A stretch of DNA of 64,000 nt from Priestia aryabhattai B8W22 (GTDB lineage Bacteria > Bacillota > Bacilli > Bacillales > Bacillaceae_H), in contig NZ_JYOO01000021.1 of assembly GCF_000956595.1 (NCBI RefSeq), forward strand, positions 1 to 64,000. The letters run 5' to 3'. The position numbers and the translations under genes were made by a program. A model generated the notes under the pieces. That model searched no databases. It was not told the origin of the DNA and saw only the letters and a list, made by a program, of their open reading frames with translations. Shown here one piece after another: positions 41,362 through 50,672 of this stretch (its first letter is position 1; every line of letters starts with the position of its first letter).

Positions 41362-42678
41362 ATGCTAGCACTACTAGGTTTTACAATGATTATTGTCTTT
41401 ACGTATCTCATTATGTCAAAAAGGATGTCTCCTATCGTAGCTTTAATGGTCATTCCACTTCTTTTTGCGGTGATTGGAGGGTTTGGCAAAGGCGTCGGAG
41501 ACATGATGCTAGAAGGGTTAAAACAAGTAGCTCCGTCAGCTGCGATGCTGCTGTTCGCCATCTTATATTTCGGGGTTATGATTGATGCCGGACTGTTTGA
41601 TCCATTAATTAAGCAGCTGTTAAAAATCGTAAAAGGCGATCCGCTTAAAATCGTCATCGGAACGGCTCTTCTATCGCTTTTAGTTGCACTAGACGGAGAC
41701 GGTACAACCACTTATATGATTACGGTTTCTGCTCTTCTTCCACTTTATAAACGCCTGAATATGAGTCCGTTAGTGTTAACGACAGTTGCGATGCTTTCTC
41801 TTAGTATTATGAGCAGCATGACGCCTTGGGGAGGCCCGGCTACTCGTGCGATTGTCGCCCTTCACCTCGATGCATCTGAGTTCTTTATTCCACTTCTTCC
41901 AACGTTAATTGGCGGAGCTTTGTGGGTTGTTTTTACAGGCTATATTCTTGGAAAAAAAGAGCGCAGACGACTTGGTGCTATTGACATTGAGCAGTTTGAA
42001 TTAAAAAGCTCGCTTGCGTTTGCTGAAGACGCATCTTTAACTTCTCAAGAAGATATTACACAGCCTAAAAAAATCTGGATTAACTTAGCTTTAACCATTG
42101 CACTAATGGTCGTGTTAGTTTCTGGCATTTGGTCAGTTTCTGTTTTATTTATGATTGGTTTTGCGCTTGCTCTTATGATTAACTATCCAAAACTTGAGGA
42201 TCAAAAAGAACGTTTAATGGCTCATGCAGGCAACGCGTTAACTGTTGCAGCCCTTGTTTTTGCAGCCGGTATTTTTACAGGAATACTATCTGGCACTAAA
42301 ATGGTTGATGAAATGGCAAGCCTGTTAATTCATTTAGTTCCTGATTCACTCGGTTCATTTTTACCGACAATCGTTGCTTTAACAAGCATGCCGTTTACAT
42401 TTGTGATGAGTAACGACGCTTATTACTTCGGTGTTTTACCAATATTCGCTGAAACAGCTGCTTCTTACGGAATTGATCCGATGGAAATTGCGCGAGCTTC
42501 AGTACTCGGACAACCTGTTCATCTGTTAAGTCCGCTTGTGGCGTCTACTTTCTTACTTGTAGGTATGGTAGGTGTTGACCTTGGTGAACATCAGCGCTTT
42601 GCATTTAAATGGGCCATTTTAACATCTCTTGTTCTAATTGCCCTTGCTATTGTCACAGGCGCACTTACGCTATTTTAA
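41362..42678 (+). CDS. CitMHS family metal-citrate/tricarboxylate transporter
   Basis: A 438-residue, about 12-helix transporter of the CitM/CitH family (metal-citrate:H+ symport). Signatures: MLALLGFTMIIVFTYLIMSK, ALDGDGTTTYMITVSALLPL, MSSMTPWGGPATRA and FVMSNDAYYFGVLPI. Substrate may be citrate or aconitate given the PrpF-family neighbour. Site AAAGGAGG. A cre site lies upstream. Confidence 0.92.
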   Translation: MLALLGFTMIIVFTYLIMSKRMSPIVALMVIPLLFAVIGGFGKGVGDMMLEGLKQVAPSAAMLLFAILYFGVMIDAGLFDPLIKQLLKIVKGDPLKIVIGTALLSLLVALDGDGTTTYMITVSALLPLYKRLNMSPLVLTTVAMLSLSIMSSMTPWGGPATRAIVALHLDASEFFIPLLPTLIGGALWVVFTGYILGKKERRRLGAIDIEQFELKSSLAFAEDASLTSQEDITQPKKIWINLALTIALMVVLVSGIWSVSVLFMIGFALALMINYPKLEDQKERLMAHAGNALTVAALVFAAGIFTGILSGTKMVDEMASLLIHLVPDSLGSFLPTIVALTSMPFTFVMSNDAYYFGVLPIFAETAASYGIDPMEIARASVLGQPVHLLSPLVASTFLLVGMVGVDLGEHQRFAFKWAILTSLVLIALAIVTGALTLF

Positions 42679-42745
42679 TAGGAATAAAAGCCGTTATGGC
42701 TCTTTATTAATAAATTGATAAATGATAGGTGGAGGTACTTCTAAA

Positions 42746-42907
42746 ATGTATGTAATTACGTGTTATGTAGGAAAAGGTGAAATGAGAATGTACGAGTTTG
42801 ATAGTAAAGAAGACGCGCTTGCTCAGCTCAAAAAGCTGAAAGGCTGCACCATTCTTTCAGAAGTTGTTTACTTTAATGATTCATCAGTTATTCCGGTAGC
42901 TATTTAA
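42746..42907 (+). CDS. Hypothetical small protein
   Basis: A 53-residue protein (MYVITCYVGKGEMRMYEFDS, then a Leu/Lys-rich helix and a beta end). Start ATG at 42746 after GGTGGAGGT. No family known to me. Confidence 0.6.
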   Translation: MYVITCYVGKGEMRMYEFDSKEDALAQLKKLKGCTILSEVVYFNDSSVIPVAI

Positions 42908-42943
42908 TTATGCACCACTCAACCCTATAGGTACAAACTTGAT

Positions 42944-42978
42944 AAGCTTCCTTTCGCTCAAAAGGAAGCTTCTTTTTT
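42944..42978 (+). terminator. Rho-independent terminator
   Basis: AAGCTTCCTTT pairs with AAAGGAAGCTT, then a T run. Confidence 0.9.
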
Positions 42979-43013
42979 TATGTTCTTCTGAGACTTCGGT
43001 CCCTTCTCTCTCA

Positions 43014-43697
43014 TCAACGTTTTGTTACGTCTGGTTCGTTTTGTTTCCTTGCTTCAATCATATGAATAATTCGATTAGTATGTGGAGTTAACGCTGTACA
43101 TTTTTGATAGAAGGCGCCGTCTACAACAAGCAGCTCTTCGTCCATTCCGCAAAACTTGCAGCGAAGCTCTTGTGGTCCACTGTAGGATGTGTGATAGACA
43201 TTATCGTTAAAGATGGTGTAAAAAGTATCTCTTTGCTGGGCATCGTAAAAGCCATATTGCTGGTTATCGTCGTCGCGGTAGTTAACACCATAGTTCCGTT
43301 CAAATTCTTCTTGAGTAAATCCATCCTGCAAAAGTTCATTTTGTACTAGTTCTCTTAAACAATCTTCTATTTCTTCGTAGTTAAATGAACAATTATGTGC
43401 GTAAACATCTAGTTCTTCAGTGCTGTTTTCTTTTACCATCACTTCACTGCCGCAAATCTTACAGGGGTGTTTAGGGCACTGTTGATCAAAGTAAGAGAGC
43501 GTTTGTACCTTTTCCACTGCTATTTCATCGCTCACCTTTTTAAATTTAATCATCACGTTTTCTGTTTGACTAACGTTTTCGTTATACAATATCACTTCAT
43601 ATTCATCTATATTCTTTCCGTTTTCTGTTCGACTCAAATGCTCCATTACTTCATATGAAGAAATAGTAAAAAACTCTTTAAAATTCACCACTAACAT
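43014..43697 (-). CDS. Hypothetical zinc-finger-like protein
   Basis: A 227-residue acidic protein with two Cys-pair clusters: CPKHPCKICGSE (with a further Cys pair about 30 residues on) and LRCKFCGMDEE with a later QKC. Zinc binding is likely. Function and family unknown. Start at MLVVNF after GGAAGGAT. Confidence 0.6.
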   Translation of the reverse strand: MLVVNFKEFFTISSYEVMEHLSRTENGKNIDEYEVILYNENVSQTENVMIKFKKVSDEIAVEKVQTLSYFDQQCPKHPCKICGSEVMVKENSTEELDVYAHNCSFNYEEIEDCLRELVQNELLQDGFTQEEFERNYGVNYRDDDNQQYGFYDAQQRDTFYTIFNDNVYHTSYSGPQELRCKFCGMDEELLVVDGAFYQKCTALTPHTNRIIHMIEARKQNEPDVTKR

Positions 43698-43850
43698 GCA
43701 TCCTTCCAAAAAATTTACGTTCTCTATGTACCTGCTCTATACTACCATTTCTTCAAAGGCTTGCACCACTAAACGAACTTCTTTTAGGTTCGTGCATATC
43801 CCTTTCTTAACAGGCATACATAGCATTAACCCTTTTATAAGGAGACTTTT

Positions 43851-44090
43851 GTGAATACGTATGTAATCATCAGCATTGACGTTGTTGCCAGCGCATTTTC
43901 ATTTCGGAAATATCGAAAGCAAGTCGTTGAAATATATACAATCAGTGAATTTATTCAGGCTAAAAACGGTGCGGTCGCTACAAGCTCACCTGGTTTGAAA
44001 AGTTTTTTAAAGAACCTTACGCTATCGGCCCAAACTATGAAAAAACAGAGGATGATTTTAGCGAGGATGGAGATGGCGGAGAATAAATAA
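43851..44090 (+). CDS. Hypothetical small basic protein
   Basis: A 79-residue protein with a hydrophobic start (MNTYVIISIDVVASAFSFRK) and a basic helical C terminus. GTG start after AAGGAGA. A terminator follows at once. No family recognised. Confidence 0.5.
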   Translation: MNTYVIISIDVVASAFSFRKYRKQVVEIYTISEFIQAKNGAVATSSPGLKSFLKNLTLSAQTMKKQRMILARMEMAENK

Positions 44091-44091
44091 A

Positions 44092-44124
44092 AGAAAAAAC
44101 CTGTTGTGACAACAGGTTTTTCTT
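44092..44124. terminator. Bidirectional terminator
   Basis: AAGAAAAAACCTGTTGT pairs with ACAACAGGTTTTTCTT. Confidence 0.85.
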
Positions 44125-44125
44125 A

Positions 44126-44770
44126 TTAATCATCGCTTCCTAAAATACCGAAAAAGCGAAGCAAGTTGATGAATAGATTAATAAAGTCTAAATAAAGAGA
44201 TAGTGCCAGCATTGGAACAAGCTCTTCCGTGATTTCACCGTGCTTCATTTTGTTAAAATCATACAGCACGTAAAGTGAAAAAACGATGGTACCAATCACT
44301 GAGAATGCCATGAGTCCAGGCGTTGTTAAGGGACTAAACAGCGAGAAAATGCTGATGCACACTAGGGCTAACAGTGCTACTAATAAAAAGCTGCCTAAAA
44401 ACCCTAGATCTTTTTTCGTTTTTGCGCCAATTACACCCATCACCGTAAAAATAACGAACGTGCTTCCAAATGCATAAAGAACGACTTGCGCTCCCGCTAC
44501 TGATGCATAGTAGCTAACAATCGGAAACAGCGTGATGCCTGATATAAATGAAAAGGCATATGTAAAACCGTATCCTACGCTTTTTTTCTTGCGTAACATA
44601 AATGCCGCAACGAGCATCACAAGTTCAGCAATCGCTAAAGGAAGAAAATAAGCCGGCGGCACATATTGACCTACGTATAAGCCAACTGTTGAAATAAACA
44701 ACGAAAAAATAAATGTGACTAATACTTTTTGAAACAGAGACCGCTGCTCTACTCCAATCACTTCTTGCAT
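44126..44770 (-). CDS. yetJ: Bax inhibitor-1/YetJ family Ca2+ leak channel
   Basis: A 214-residue, seven-helix TMBIM protein. The pH-sensing Asp pair of BsYetJ is recognisable in LYVLYDFNKMKHG and LSLYLDFINLFINLLRFFG near the C terminus. It forms a pH-dependent calcium leak in the membrane. Site AGAAGG. Confidence 0.92.
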   Translation of the reverse strand: MQEVIGVEQRSLFQKVLVTFIFSLFISTVGLYVGQYVPPAYFLPLAIAELVMLVAAFMLRKKKSVGYGFTYAFSFISGITLFPIVSYYASVAGAQVVLYAFGSTFVIFTVMGVIGAKTKKDLGFLGSFLLVALLALVCISIFSLFSPLTTPGLMAFSVIGTIVFSLYVLYDFNKMKHGEITEELVPMLALSLYLDFINLFINLLRFFGILGSDD

Positions 44771-44870
44771 GTGTAAAACCTTCTTTCTAAAATCTGTTAT
44801 ATTTTATATAATACCTACCTTTTTAAGAAAAATAAAGATAATACTAAGGTCTTTTTTCTTATTTATATAA

Positions 44871-44908
44871 ACAAGGAAGCATAGACGCTGCCGTCTATGC
44901 TTCCTTGT
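44871..44908. terminator. 17-base perfect hairpin after clpP
   Basis: ACAAGGAAGCATAGACG pairs with its exact complement around a CTGC loop, 7 bases after the clpP stop. Confidence 0.8.
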
Positions 44909-44915
44909 TACCTCT

Positions 44916-45497
44916 TTATTTCGGCAACAGAATACCATCAATAATTCCGTAGTTCTTTGCTTCTTCAGCGCTCATAAAATAATCTCGTTCCGTATCATGT
45001 GCCACTTTTTCAACCGGCTGTCCCGTTCGTTTTGATATAATTTCATTGATATGCTGCTTTAATTTTAAAATTCGCCGGGCGCTAATTTCAATTTCAGTCG
45101 CCTGCCCTCTAGCCCCTCCCAGCGGCTGATGAATCATAACTTCACTATTTGGAAGTGCATAGCGCTTTCCTTTTGTTCCCGCCAAAAGAAGCAGTGCGCC
45201 AAAAGAAGCGGCCATGCCCGTGCAAATCGTTTGAACGTCCGGCTCGATGTACTGCATCGTATCATAAATCGCAAACCCTGCTGAAGTCGAACCTCCAGGG
45301 CTGTTAATATACAGGGAAATATCTTTTTTAGGATCATCTGCCGCAAGAAACAGCAGCTGCGCAACCACACTGTTGGCAATATGATCATTGATTTCATCAC
45401 CAATTAGAATAATTCGGTCTTTTAACAGCCTCGAATAAATATCATACGAACGTTCACCGCGGTTGCTTTGTTCAATTACATATGGAATTGTACTCAT
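44916..45497 (-). CDS. clpP: ATP-dependent Clp protease proteolytic subunit (ClpP paralogue)
   Basis: A 193-residue serine peptidase. Catalytic triad: Ser98 (GMAASFGA), His123 ([10 protein letters not shown]) and Asp172 (TERDYF). Fully conserved length and oligomer contacts. The context (directly behind an ECF sigma gene, 29-base gap with its own AAGGAGG site) and residues such as [10 protein letters not shown] suggest the second ClpP of the B. cereus/megaterium type, not the housekeeping copy. It works with a Clp ATPase partner, not encoded here. The longer upstream frame runs into the sigma gene and is not used. Confidence 0.93.
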   Translation of the reverse strand: MSTIPYVIEQSNRGERSYDIYSRLLKDRIILIGDEINDHIANSVVAQLLFLAADDPKKDISLYINSPGGSTSAGFAIYDTMQYIEPDVQTICTGMAASFGALLLLAGTKGKRYALPNSEVMIHQPLGGARGQATEIEISARRILKLKQHINEIISKRTGQPVEKVAHDTERDYFMSAEEAKNYGIIDGILLPK

Positions 45498-45526
45498 ACA
45501 TATCCTCCTTATCACACGTAATATGG

Positions 45527-46192
45527 CTATGCAGCCATGCAGAGAGTGCACGTCGGAGTATACGTTGGTTTTTGAATGACGCTTTTTAAAGAAGGCAACG
45601 CATGAATCAAAAGTTCTGGATCCTGCGCTTCTAGCGTCTTATAAAAAAGCTCTGACAGCTCTTTTCGTTCTTTTTCATCCCAAAAAGAATCCGTAGAAAA
45701 CGGCTCACCGTCTTTTTCTAACCGCTGCTTGGCACGATGCAAATTGCTTTTTACCGCTGTTTCTGACGTTTGTAAAATCGAAGCGATTTCTTTCACCTGA
45801 TAGCGGAATCCTTCTTTTAAGAAAAAGATAACCGCTTGCTTCGGCGTAAATTGACTAAGCAGCAGCTCGACCGAGTGTCCCTTACTATCAAACGTATGCT
45901 TGCCGTCTTGCTGCTCCAAACCTTTTTCTTCGGCTATTCCTTCACGCTTTCGTTTTCTCAGCAGATCAATCCAGTGGTGGTACGCAATTTTATTTAACAG
46001 CGCGGAAGACAGCTTGTGCTCTTCACCTTTATATCGCTGAGCTTTTAAATACGTTTCTTGGGCAATATCATCTCCGTCCCACACATTTTGTGCTAAAAAG
46101 CGGCAGTACTGCTGCAATTTTGGGTAATGCTCGTTCCAGCATGCATCGTTAAAGCTTTCTGTTTGTGTTTCGATTTTTTTTGAATGTGACAT
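45527..46192 (-). CDS. Sigma-70 family (ECF-like) RNA polymerase sigma factor
   Basis: A 221-residue sigma factor. Region 2 (about 20-90: [37 protein letters not shown]) and region 4 (about 115-165: [40 protein letters not shown]) are present. A C-terminal extension of about 55 residues ends in CTLCMAA. No anti-sigma gene follows; instead clpP starts 30 bases later. Start ATG at 46192 after GGAGTGAAA. The extension with its CxxC may serve as an internal regulatory or redox-sensitive part (inference). Confidence 0.88.
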   Translation of the reverse strand: MSHSKKIETQTESFNDACWNEHYPKLQQYCRFLAQNVWDGDDIAQETYLKAQRYKGEEHKLSSALLNKIAYHHWIDLLRKRKREGIAEEKGLEQQDGKHTFDSKGHSVELLLSQFTPKQAVIFFLKEGFRYQVKEIASILQTSETAVKSNLHRAKQRLEKDGEPFSTDSFWDEKERKELSELFYKTLEAQDPELLIHALPSLKSVIQKPTYTPTCTLCMAA

Positions 46193-46344
46193 GATTTTCA
46201 CTCCTTTTGCACTCTCTATTTAGTAAACGATTAAAGGAAGTTCAAAAGATACGGGGCATCAAACTTTTTTACATATTATACGCTTAAACAGCCGTTTTTT
46301 TGTATTATAATGAAGATACTTTTATCTGAGGAGTCTAAAATAAT

Positions 46345-46884
46345 ATGCGAAGAAGACGATTATACGGCAAGAAGAAAACGAACAAACTTCACTATAAAGA
46401 CTCAACCTGTAAACACCCTCAGCCCGCTTTGCCTATGAGCTATACAAGTGAGGCTCCTTTTTACTATTATGAGGCGTCAGACGATGAAAGACAGAATGAC
46501 TTTGAACTATATTCAGAGATTTGTATCATGAACCAAGAACATTTTTTCGTAAGAGGCTGTGTTGAAATTCCTGTTCTTAATGAAGAAGAATTTTTCACTT
46601 GGAACATATGGGTTTCTTTAAGCGAAGAAAATTTCCGCCGAATGATCGATTTATGGAAAAATGACCAAAGAGAAAATGAACCGCCTTATTTCGGCTGGTT
46701 TTCAGTTTCCATTCCAGGGTATCCTGAAACGTTAAATTTAAAAACAAATGTGCATACACGATCCGTTGGAACAAGACCGCTCATCGAGTTAGAACCGACG
46801 GATCATCCTTTAGCCGTCGAGCAGCGGGAAGGAATAACGCTAGAGCGAATCAAAGACATACAAAAGCAATTGACTTCATATTAA
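46345..46884 (+). CDS. DUF2199 family protein
   Basis: A 179-residue protein. The DUF2199 block is clear: ICIMNQEHFFVRGCVEIPVL, WVSLSEENF, PPYFGWFSVSIPGYPETLNL, HTRSVGTRPLIELEPTDHPL and AVEQREGITLERI. A basic N-terminal extension precedes it. Function unknown. Site GAGGAGT. A terminator follows. Confidence 0.85.
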   Translation: MRRRRLYGKKKTNKLHYKDSTCKHPQPALPMSYTSEAPFYYYEASDDERQNDFELYSEICIMNQEHFFVRGCVEIPVLNEEEFFTWNIWVSLSEENFRRMIDLWKNDQRENEPPYFGWFSVSIPGYPETLNLKTNVHTRSVGTRPLIELEPTDHPLAVEQREGITLERIKDIQKQLTSY

Positions 46885-46918
46885 AAAACAAGACAGCCCC
46901 AGACTGTCTTGTTTTTTT
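46883..46918. terminator. Bidirectional terminator
   Basis: AAAAAACAAGACAG pairs with CTGTCTTGTTTTTT. Confidence 0.85.
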
Positions 46919-46922
46919 ACCT

Positions 46923-48173
46923 TTATGGCATGCGCTTTGCTCCGTAGTATTTAGGCGCCCAGTAGCTGTCTACTTTATAGTTTGTAATTTTCACGCCTTC
47001 GGATGTAGATACGTGAACGACATAGTCATTTCCAATATAAATAGATGGAATAAGTGAACTTCCTTCAAAAAAGACGAGATCTCCTGGCTTCAAGTCAGAT
47101 TGTGAAATGGTTTCTCCTGCTTCCCACTGCTGACTCGCATAGCGCGGAATGTCTTTTCCGGCTGCTTCTTTGTAAATGTATTGAACAAAGCCAGCCGTAT
47201 CAAAGCCTGTAGAAGGGCTTGTCCCCCCTTGTGCATAAGGTACTTCTCCTACATATTTAAGAGATTCCGTCACAAATGGATTGTCTTTTGACAGCGCTAA
47301 GTCATCGTAGCGTCTTGCTCCGGCATACTTAGACGTCCAGTAGCTGCTCGTCAGGTAATCAACCGTCACATTTTCACTGCGCTTCGCGTGAACAAACTGA
47401 TTGCCGCCTGCGTAGATGCCAACGTGTGAAATCCCTTCCCGATACGTATCTTTAAAAAAGATAACGTCTCCTGGTTTTAAATCTTCGCGAGCAACTTCTT
47501 CGCCAACTTGCCACTGCTGATCGGTTGATCGCGGCAAATAGACATCGGATGCATGCTGAAATACATACGCAACAAATGCGGAGCAGTCAAAACCGTCCGT
47601 TGGCGACTCACCTCCAAATACATATGGTGTGCCGAGATGTTTTAGCGCTTCTGCAATCACTTCATTATCTTTTGCAATTTCCGGTGCTCCTGTAATGCGC
47701 TTTGCTTTGGCAAAATGTGATGACCAATAGGCGCTGCTTGAAATGTTTTTTACAACAACTTTTCCGTCTGAAGAAGATGCATAAATCATTTCATCGTCTC
47801 CGATATAAATGGCGGCTACGTTCACTTCACCGTTTTCATTGGTGTCAAAAAACAATACATCGCCTGCCTGCAGCTCACTTTTGTCAACATCTGTTCCAAG
47901 CTCTGATTGTTCTTTCACCGAACGAGGAAGCGTTGTATCAAGCGCTTGCTTGAACACATATTGAACAAATCCAGAGCTGTCAAACCCGTCGCTTAGCGTT
48001 TCGCCTCCGGACGTATAGTCGGCTCCTTCATATGTTTTGGCTTTTTCGGCAATCACGCTTTCATCTGTGGCAGCCTGTACTTGTACAGCTTTTTCAGCAG
48101 GAAAAGCGCCTTCATAAAAAGTAGTAAGACTAAGTCCTAACGCTGTGACCATAAGAGGTTTCATTACTTTCAT
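46923..48173 (-). CDS. Secreted protein with three NlpC/P60 domains, only the middle one intact
   Basis: A 416-residue secreted cell-wall protein with a signal peptide (1-35). Three NlpC/P60 units start near 40, 165 and 293. The middle one has the Cys (Cys197, DGFDCSAF) and His (SHVGIY, His250) of a peptidoglycan endopeptidase. The first has Ser66 (DGFDSSGF) and the third Thr326 (TGFDTAGF) in place of the Cys, and both lack the His. The outer domains therefore probably bind wall peptide or are structural. Site AAGGAG. Confidence 0.93.
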   Translation of the reverse strand: MKVMKPLMVTALGLSLTTFYEGAFPAEKAVQVQAATDESVIAEKAKTYEGADYTSGGETLSDGFDSSGFVQYVFKQALDTTLPRSVKEQSELGTDVDKSELQAGDVLFFDTNENGEVNVAAIYIGDDEMIYASSSDGKVVVKNISSSAYWSSHFAKAKRITGAPEIAKDNEVIAEALKHLGTPYVFGGESPTDGFDCSAFVAYVFQHASDVYLPRSTDQQWQVGEEVAREDLKPGDVIFFKDTYREGISHVGIYAGGNQFVHAKRSENVTVDYLTSSYWTSKYAGARRYDDLALSKDNPFVTESLKYVGEVPYAQGGTSPSTGFDTAGFVQYIYKEAAGKDIPRYASQQWEAGETISQSDLKPGDLVFFEGSSLIPSIYIGNDYVVHVSTSEGVKITNYKVDSYWAPKYYGAKRMP

Positions 48174-48318
48174 GTTTGTTCTCCTTTGTTTTTTATTTCA
48201 TCCAAAAAGTTTTATATGTAAATGGTTCCCCTGTTAAAGTATGGTGCAGATGGATGGGAATTGGCTAGTACCTTTTGGCTTAAATATGCTTACCTTCCAA
48301 AGTCCTGTAAAAAATCCA

Positions 48319-48352
48319 TAAAAAAACTCGGCGCATTACGCCGAGCTTTTTT
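48319..48352 (-). terminator. Terminator of the MFS gene
   Basis: AAAAAACTCGGCG pairs with CGCCGAGCTTTTTT. Confidence 0.9.
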
Positions 48353-49550
48353 ATTTCATGCCTACCTGGATATTTGCTGCTTTTTGTTTTTGACGTAAAT
48401 GTGCAATCCACTTGTAGTAAAGTGTAATCAAAAGAACAAAAATACCAAGCGCAAAGTATAGTTTTGAATACCCTAAAGCACCTGCTGCAATTCCTAATAC
48501 GAATGAACCAACCGCAATACCACTATCATAAAACGTAAAGAATGTGGCAGTTGCATATGCGCTTCGGTGAGCAGGCGCCGCTTGAATTGCAAGCGTTTGG
48601 AAGCTAGGAAGCAGCGTTCCGTAGCCTAGTCCTACTAACGCACCTGAAAACAGCAGCATCCAAGAAGAATGCGTAAGACTTAAGCTAAATAGACCAATCG
48701 CAAAGACAATACATGATGGAATAATCACAATGTTTGGGCCAGCTTTATCAAATAATCTTCCTGTAAACGGTCGTGAAATCAGCATCGCAGCTGCGAACAC
48801 GACAAAGAAAAAGCTTGCTGTTTTAATCAATCCAAGCGACTGTGCGTACACAGAAATAAAAGAAATAATACTTGCATACGAAAAAGAAACAAGAATACCT
48901 ACAGATGAAATCGGCATGGATTTCTTTTCAAACAAATCGCTCAGTGAAAATGATTTCTTTACTGACGGAGCAGCGTTTTCCTGAAGATTTTTGACCATCA
49001 TGCCGCACAGCCAGCCAACGAGCATAATCACGCCAAACACAAGGAAAATAATGTTGTATGCCATGTACTGATGAAGCGTTAATGCTAAAAACGGCCCTGC
49101 AACAACGGCTAAGTTCATTGACATTCCAAAGTAGCCAAGTCCTTCTCCTCGTCGTTTAGCGGGAACTAAATCCGCTGCAATCGCTCCGGTGACGGTTGTC
49201 GCTAAGCTGAATGAAATTCCTTGGAAGAAGCGCAGTAATAAAAGCACGTTAAAATGGTGGATAAGCATATACAAGAAGGAAGAAAGCGCAAAAATGAGGG
49301 TACTAAATACGAGCGTTTTTTTCTTTCCAATGTTTTCAATGACTTTCCCTGAAAATGGTCTCACAATAATCGCAGATAATAAAAAGATAGTAACAACAAG
49401 CCCTGCCTGCGTACTCGTGCCGTCTAAGGCGTCTAATACATAAATCGGCAGCAGCGTCAGCAATGCATAAAACACGACAAAAATAAAAAAGTTGGTAATC
49501 GCAATGCTGATAAAGCTTTTAGTCCAGATTGGCTCCTGCTGGTTCGTCAT
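48351..49550 (-). CDS. Major facilitator superfamily transporter
   Basis: A 399-residue, 12-helix MFS exporter-type protein, with the A-motif variant after helix 2 (RPFSGKVIENIGKKKTLVFS), repeated in the second half (RPFTGRLFDKAGP). Its start overlaps the end of the MarR gene, so the two are coupled. A drug or metabolite efflux role is likely. Substrate unknown. Confidence 0.88.
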   Translation of the reverse strand: MTNQQEPIWTKSFISIAITNFFIFVVFYALLTLLPIYVLDALDGTSTQAGLVVTIFLLSAIIVRPFSGKVIENIGKKKTLVFSTLIFALSSFLYMLIHHFNVLLLLRFFQGISFSLATTVTGAIAADLVPAKRRGEGLGYFGMSMNLAVVAGPFLALTLHQYMAYNIIFLVFGVIMLVGWLCGMMVKNLQENAAPSVKKSFSLSDLFEKKSMPISSVGILVSFSYASIISFISVYAQSLGLIKTASFFFVVFAAAMLISRPFTGRLFDKAGPNIVIIPSCIVFAIGLFSLSLTHSSWMLLFSGALVGLGYGTLLPSFQTLAIQAAPAHRSAYATATFFTFYDSGIAVGSFVLGIAAGALGYSKLYFALGIFVLLITLYYKWIAHLRQKQKAANIQVGMK

Positions 49551-49971
49551 TCATTTCACCCTTTTCTGTAGATTTACAAATTTTCTTTAATAATGAAATA
49601 AGCTGATCCTGTTCGCTTTCGGATAAAGCAATCAGCAAATTTTCTTCTAAACATTGAATCTTTTGCTGAATTTCCGGAAGCCTTTCCTTCGCTTGAGGAG
49701 ATAAATAAACGATGCGCTCTCGTTTATCACTGCCTGCTTTTCGGATAATCCATCCGCTTTTTTCAAGCCTTGTTAACGTTCGCGTAACCGTTGGCGCTTC
49801 GACATTTAAATACTGCCAAATCTCCGTTTGCGTCATCGAGCCAAATCGCTTTAAACAAAATAAAATCGAATACTGTGAGCTGTATAGCCCGTACGCTTTT
49901 AGCACTTCGTTTACTTCTTTAATAGACAATCTCGACTTTTGATGAAGCTCATGAAACACCAAGTTATTCAC
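49519..49971 (-). CDS. MarR family transcriptional regulator
   Basis: A 150-residue winged helix-turn-helix protein (SIKEVNEVLKAYGLYSSQYS, MTQTEIWQYLNVEAPTVTRT, LEKSGWIIRKAGSDKRERIV). It overlaps the MFS gene by 32 bases and probably represses the pair from the palindrome upstream. GTG at 49971 was taken because GAGGTGAG precedes it; a GTG nine bases further up is also possible. Confidence 0.9.
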   Translation of the reverse strand: MNNLVFHELHQKSRLSIKEVNEVLKAYGLYSSQYSILFCLKRFGSMTQTEIWQYLNVEAPTVTRTLTRLEKSGWIIRKAGSDKRERIVYLSPQAKERLPEIQQKIQCLEENLLIALSESEQDQLISLLKKICKSTEKGEMNDEPAGANLD

Positions 49972-49997
49972 TTTTCTCACCTCACCTTTTAATTTAT

Positions 49998-50009
49998 TTA
50001 CCTAGGTAA
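49998..50009. promoter_or_regulatory. Probable MarR operator
   Basis: A perfect TTACCTAGGTAA palindrome 27 bases before the MarR gene, of the TAGTTACCTAGGTAA type often bound by MarR proteins. Confidence 0.65.
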
Positions 50010-50223
50010 CTAATTGTTCTTTTATTAGTATATGTGCTGTTAGTTGATGTGTAAAGGCAGCTAAAAAGATCGAAAATCAGCTGTTTTCTCTTATTTTCTA
50101 CTAATGATTTACGCTTTCACTTCTGTTTTCTTATTCTTTCGCATCACGAAACTTTTTGTATATATTTATATGCACCTGCAAACTCTTTTAAAGAAGACGA
50201 AACAATATGCGGGAGGCTGGTAT

Positions 50224-50652
50224 ATGTTTTCACTGCGCGGCGATGCTCATAAAGTCTACCTTAAACTAAAAAAAGCGGCTCATCAAAATCAAAACGCAGA
50301 AGATATTGATGAATTAGCGGAAATGGAAGAGATTCGGCAGCTTTACCTTATGCTAGACAGCGTTACTTTACGAAAAGTGTATTACCGAATGACCAAAGAA
50401 AAAAACGGCTCCGGCGTCATCCCTATACTTGTTTCTGCCTTGCCTTGGCTCTTTTTTTTATTTTCACAGCGGCTGCAGCAATTTTTATTTAAAGACGGCA
50501 GCTGGCTTTGGATTATTTTTGTGGTGCTGTATGTTTTTATTCTCATTCCAAGCGTGTTTCTTCATTTCCGTGAACAATCGTGGGCTTCTGTTCATATTGA
50601 AATTATTCAAGACATTTTAAAAGACCGTGAAAAAGAGCCGAAACCCCTTTGA
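50224..50652 (+). CDS. Hypothetical two-helix membrane protein
   Basis: A 142-residue protein: a charged N-terminal half (about 1-60), then two membrane helices (about 68-82 and 95-115) and a charged tail. It starts at MFSLRG after GGGAGGCTGG; the 40-residue upstream part of the frame lacks a site. No family recognised. Confidence 0.6.
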   Translation: MFSLRGDAHKVYLKLKKAAHQNQNAEDIDELAEMEEIRQLYLMLDSVTLRKVYYRMTKEKNGSGVIPILVSALPWLFFLFSQRLQQFLFKDGSWLWIIFVVLYVFILIPSVFLHFREQSWASVHIEIIQDILKDREKEPKPL

Positions 50653-50672
50653 GGTCCGGCTGTTTTTTATTC
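50636..50672. terminator. Terminator hairpin
   Basis: AGCCG pairs with CGGCT followed by T's; it overlaps the stop of the preceding gene. Confidence 0.6.
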
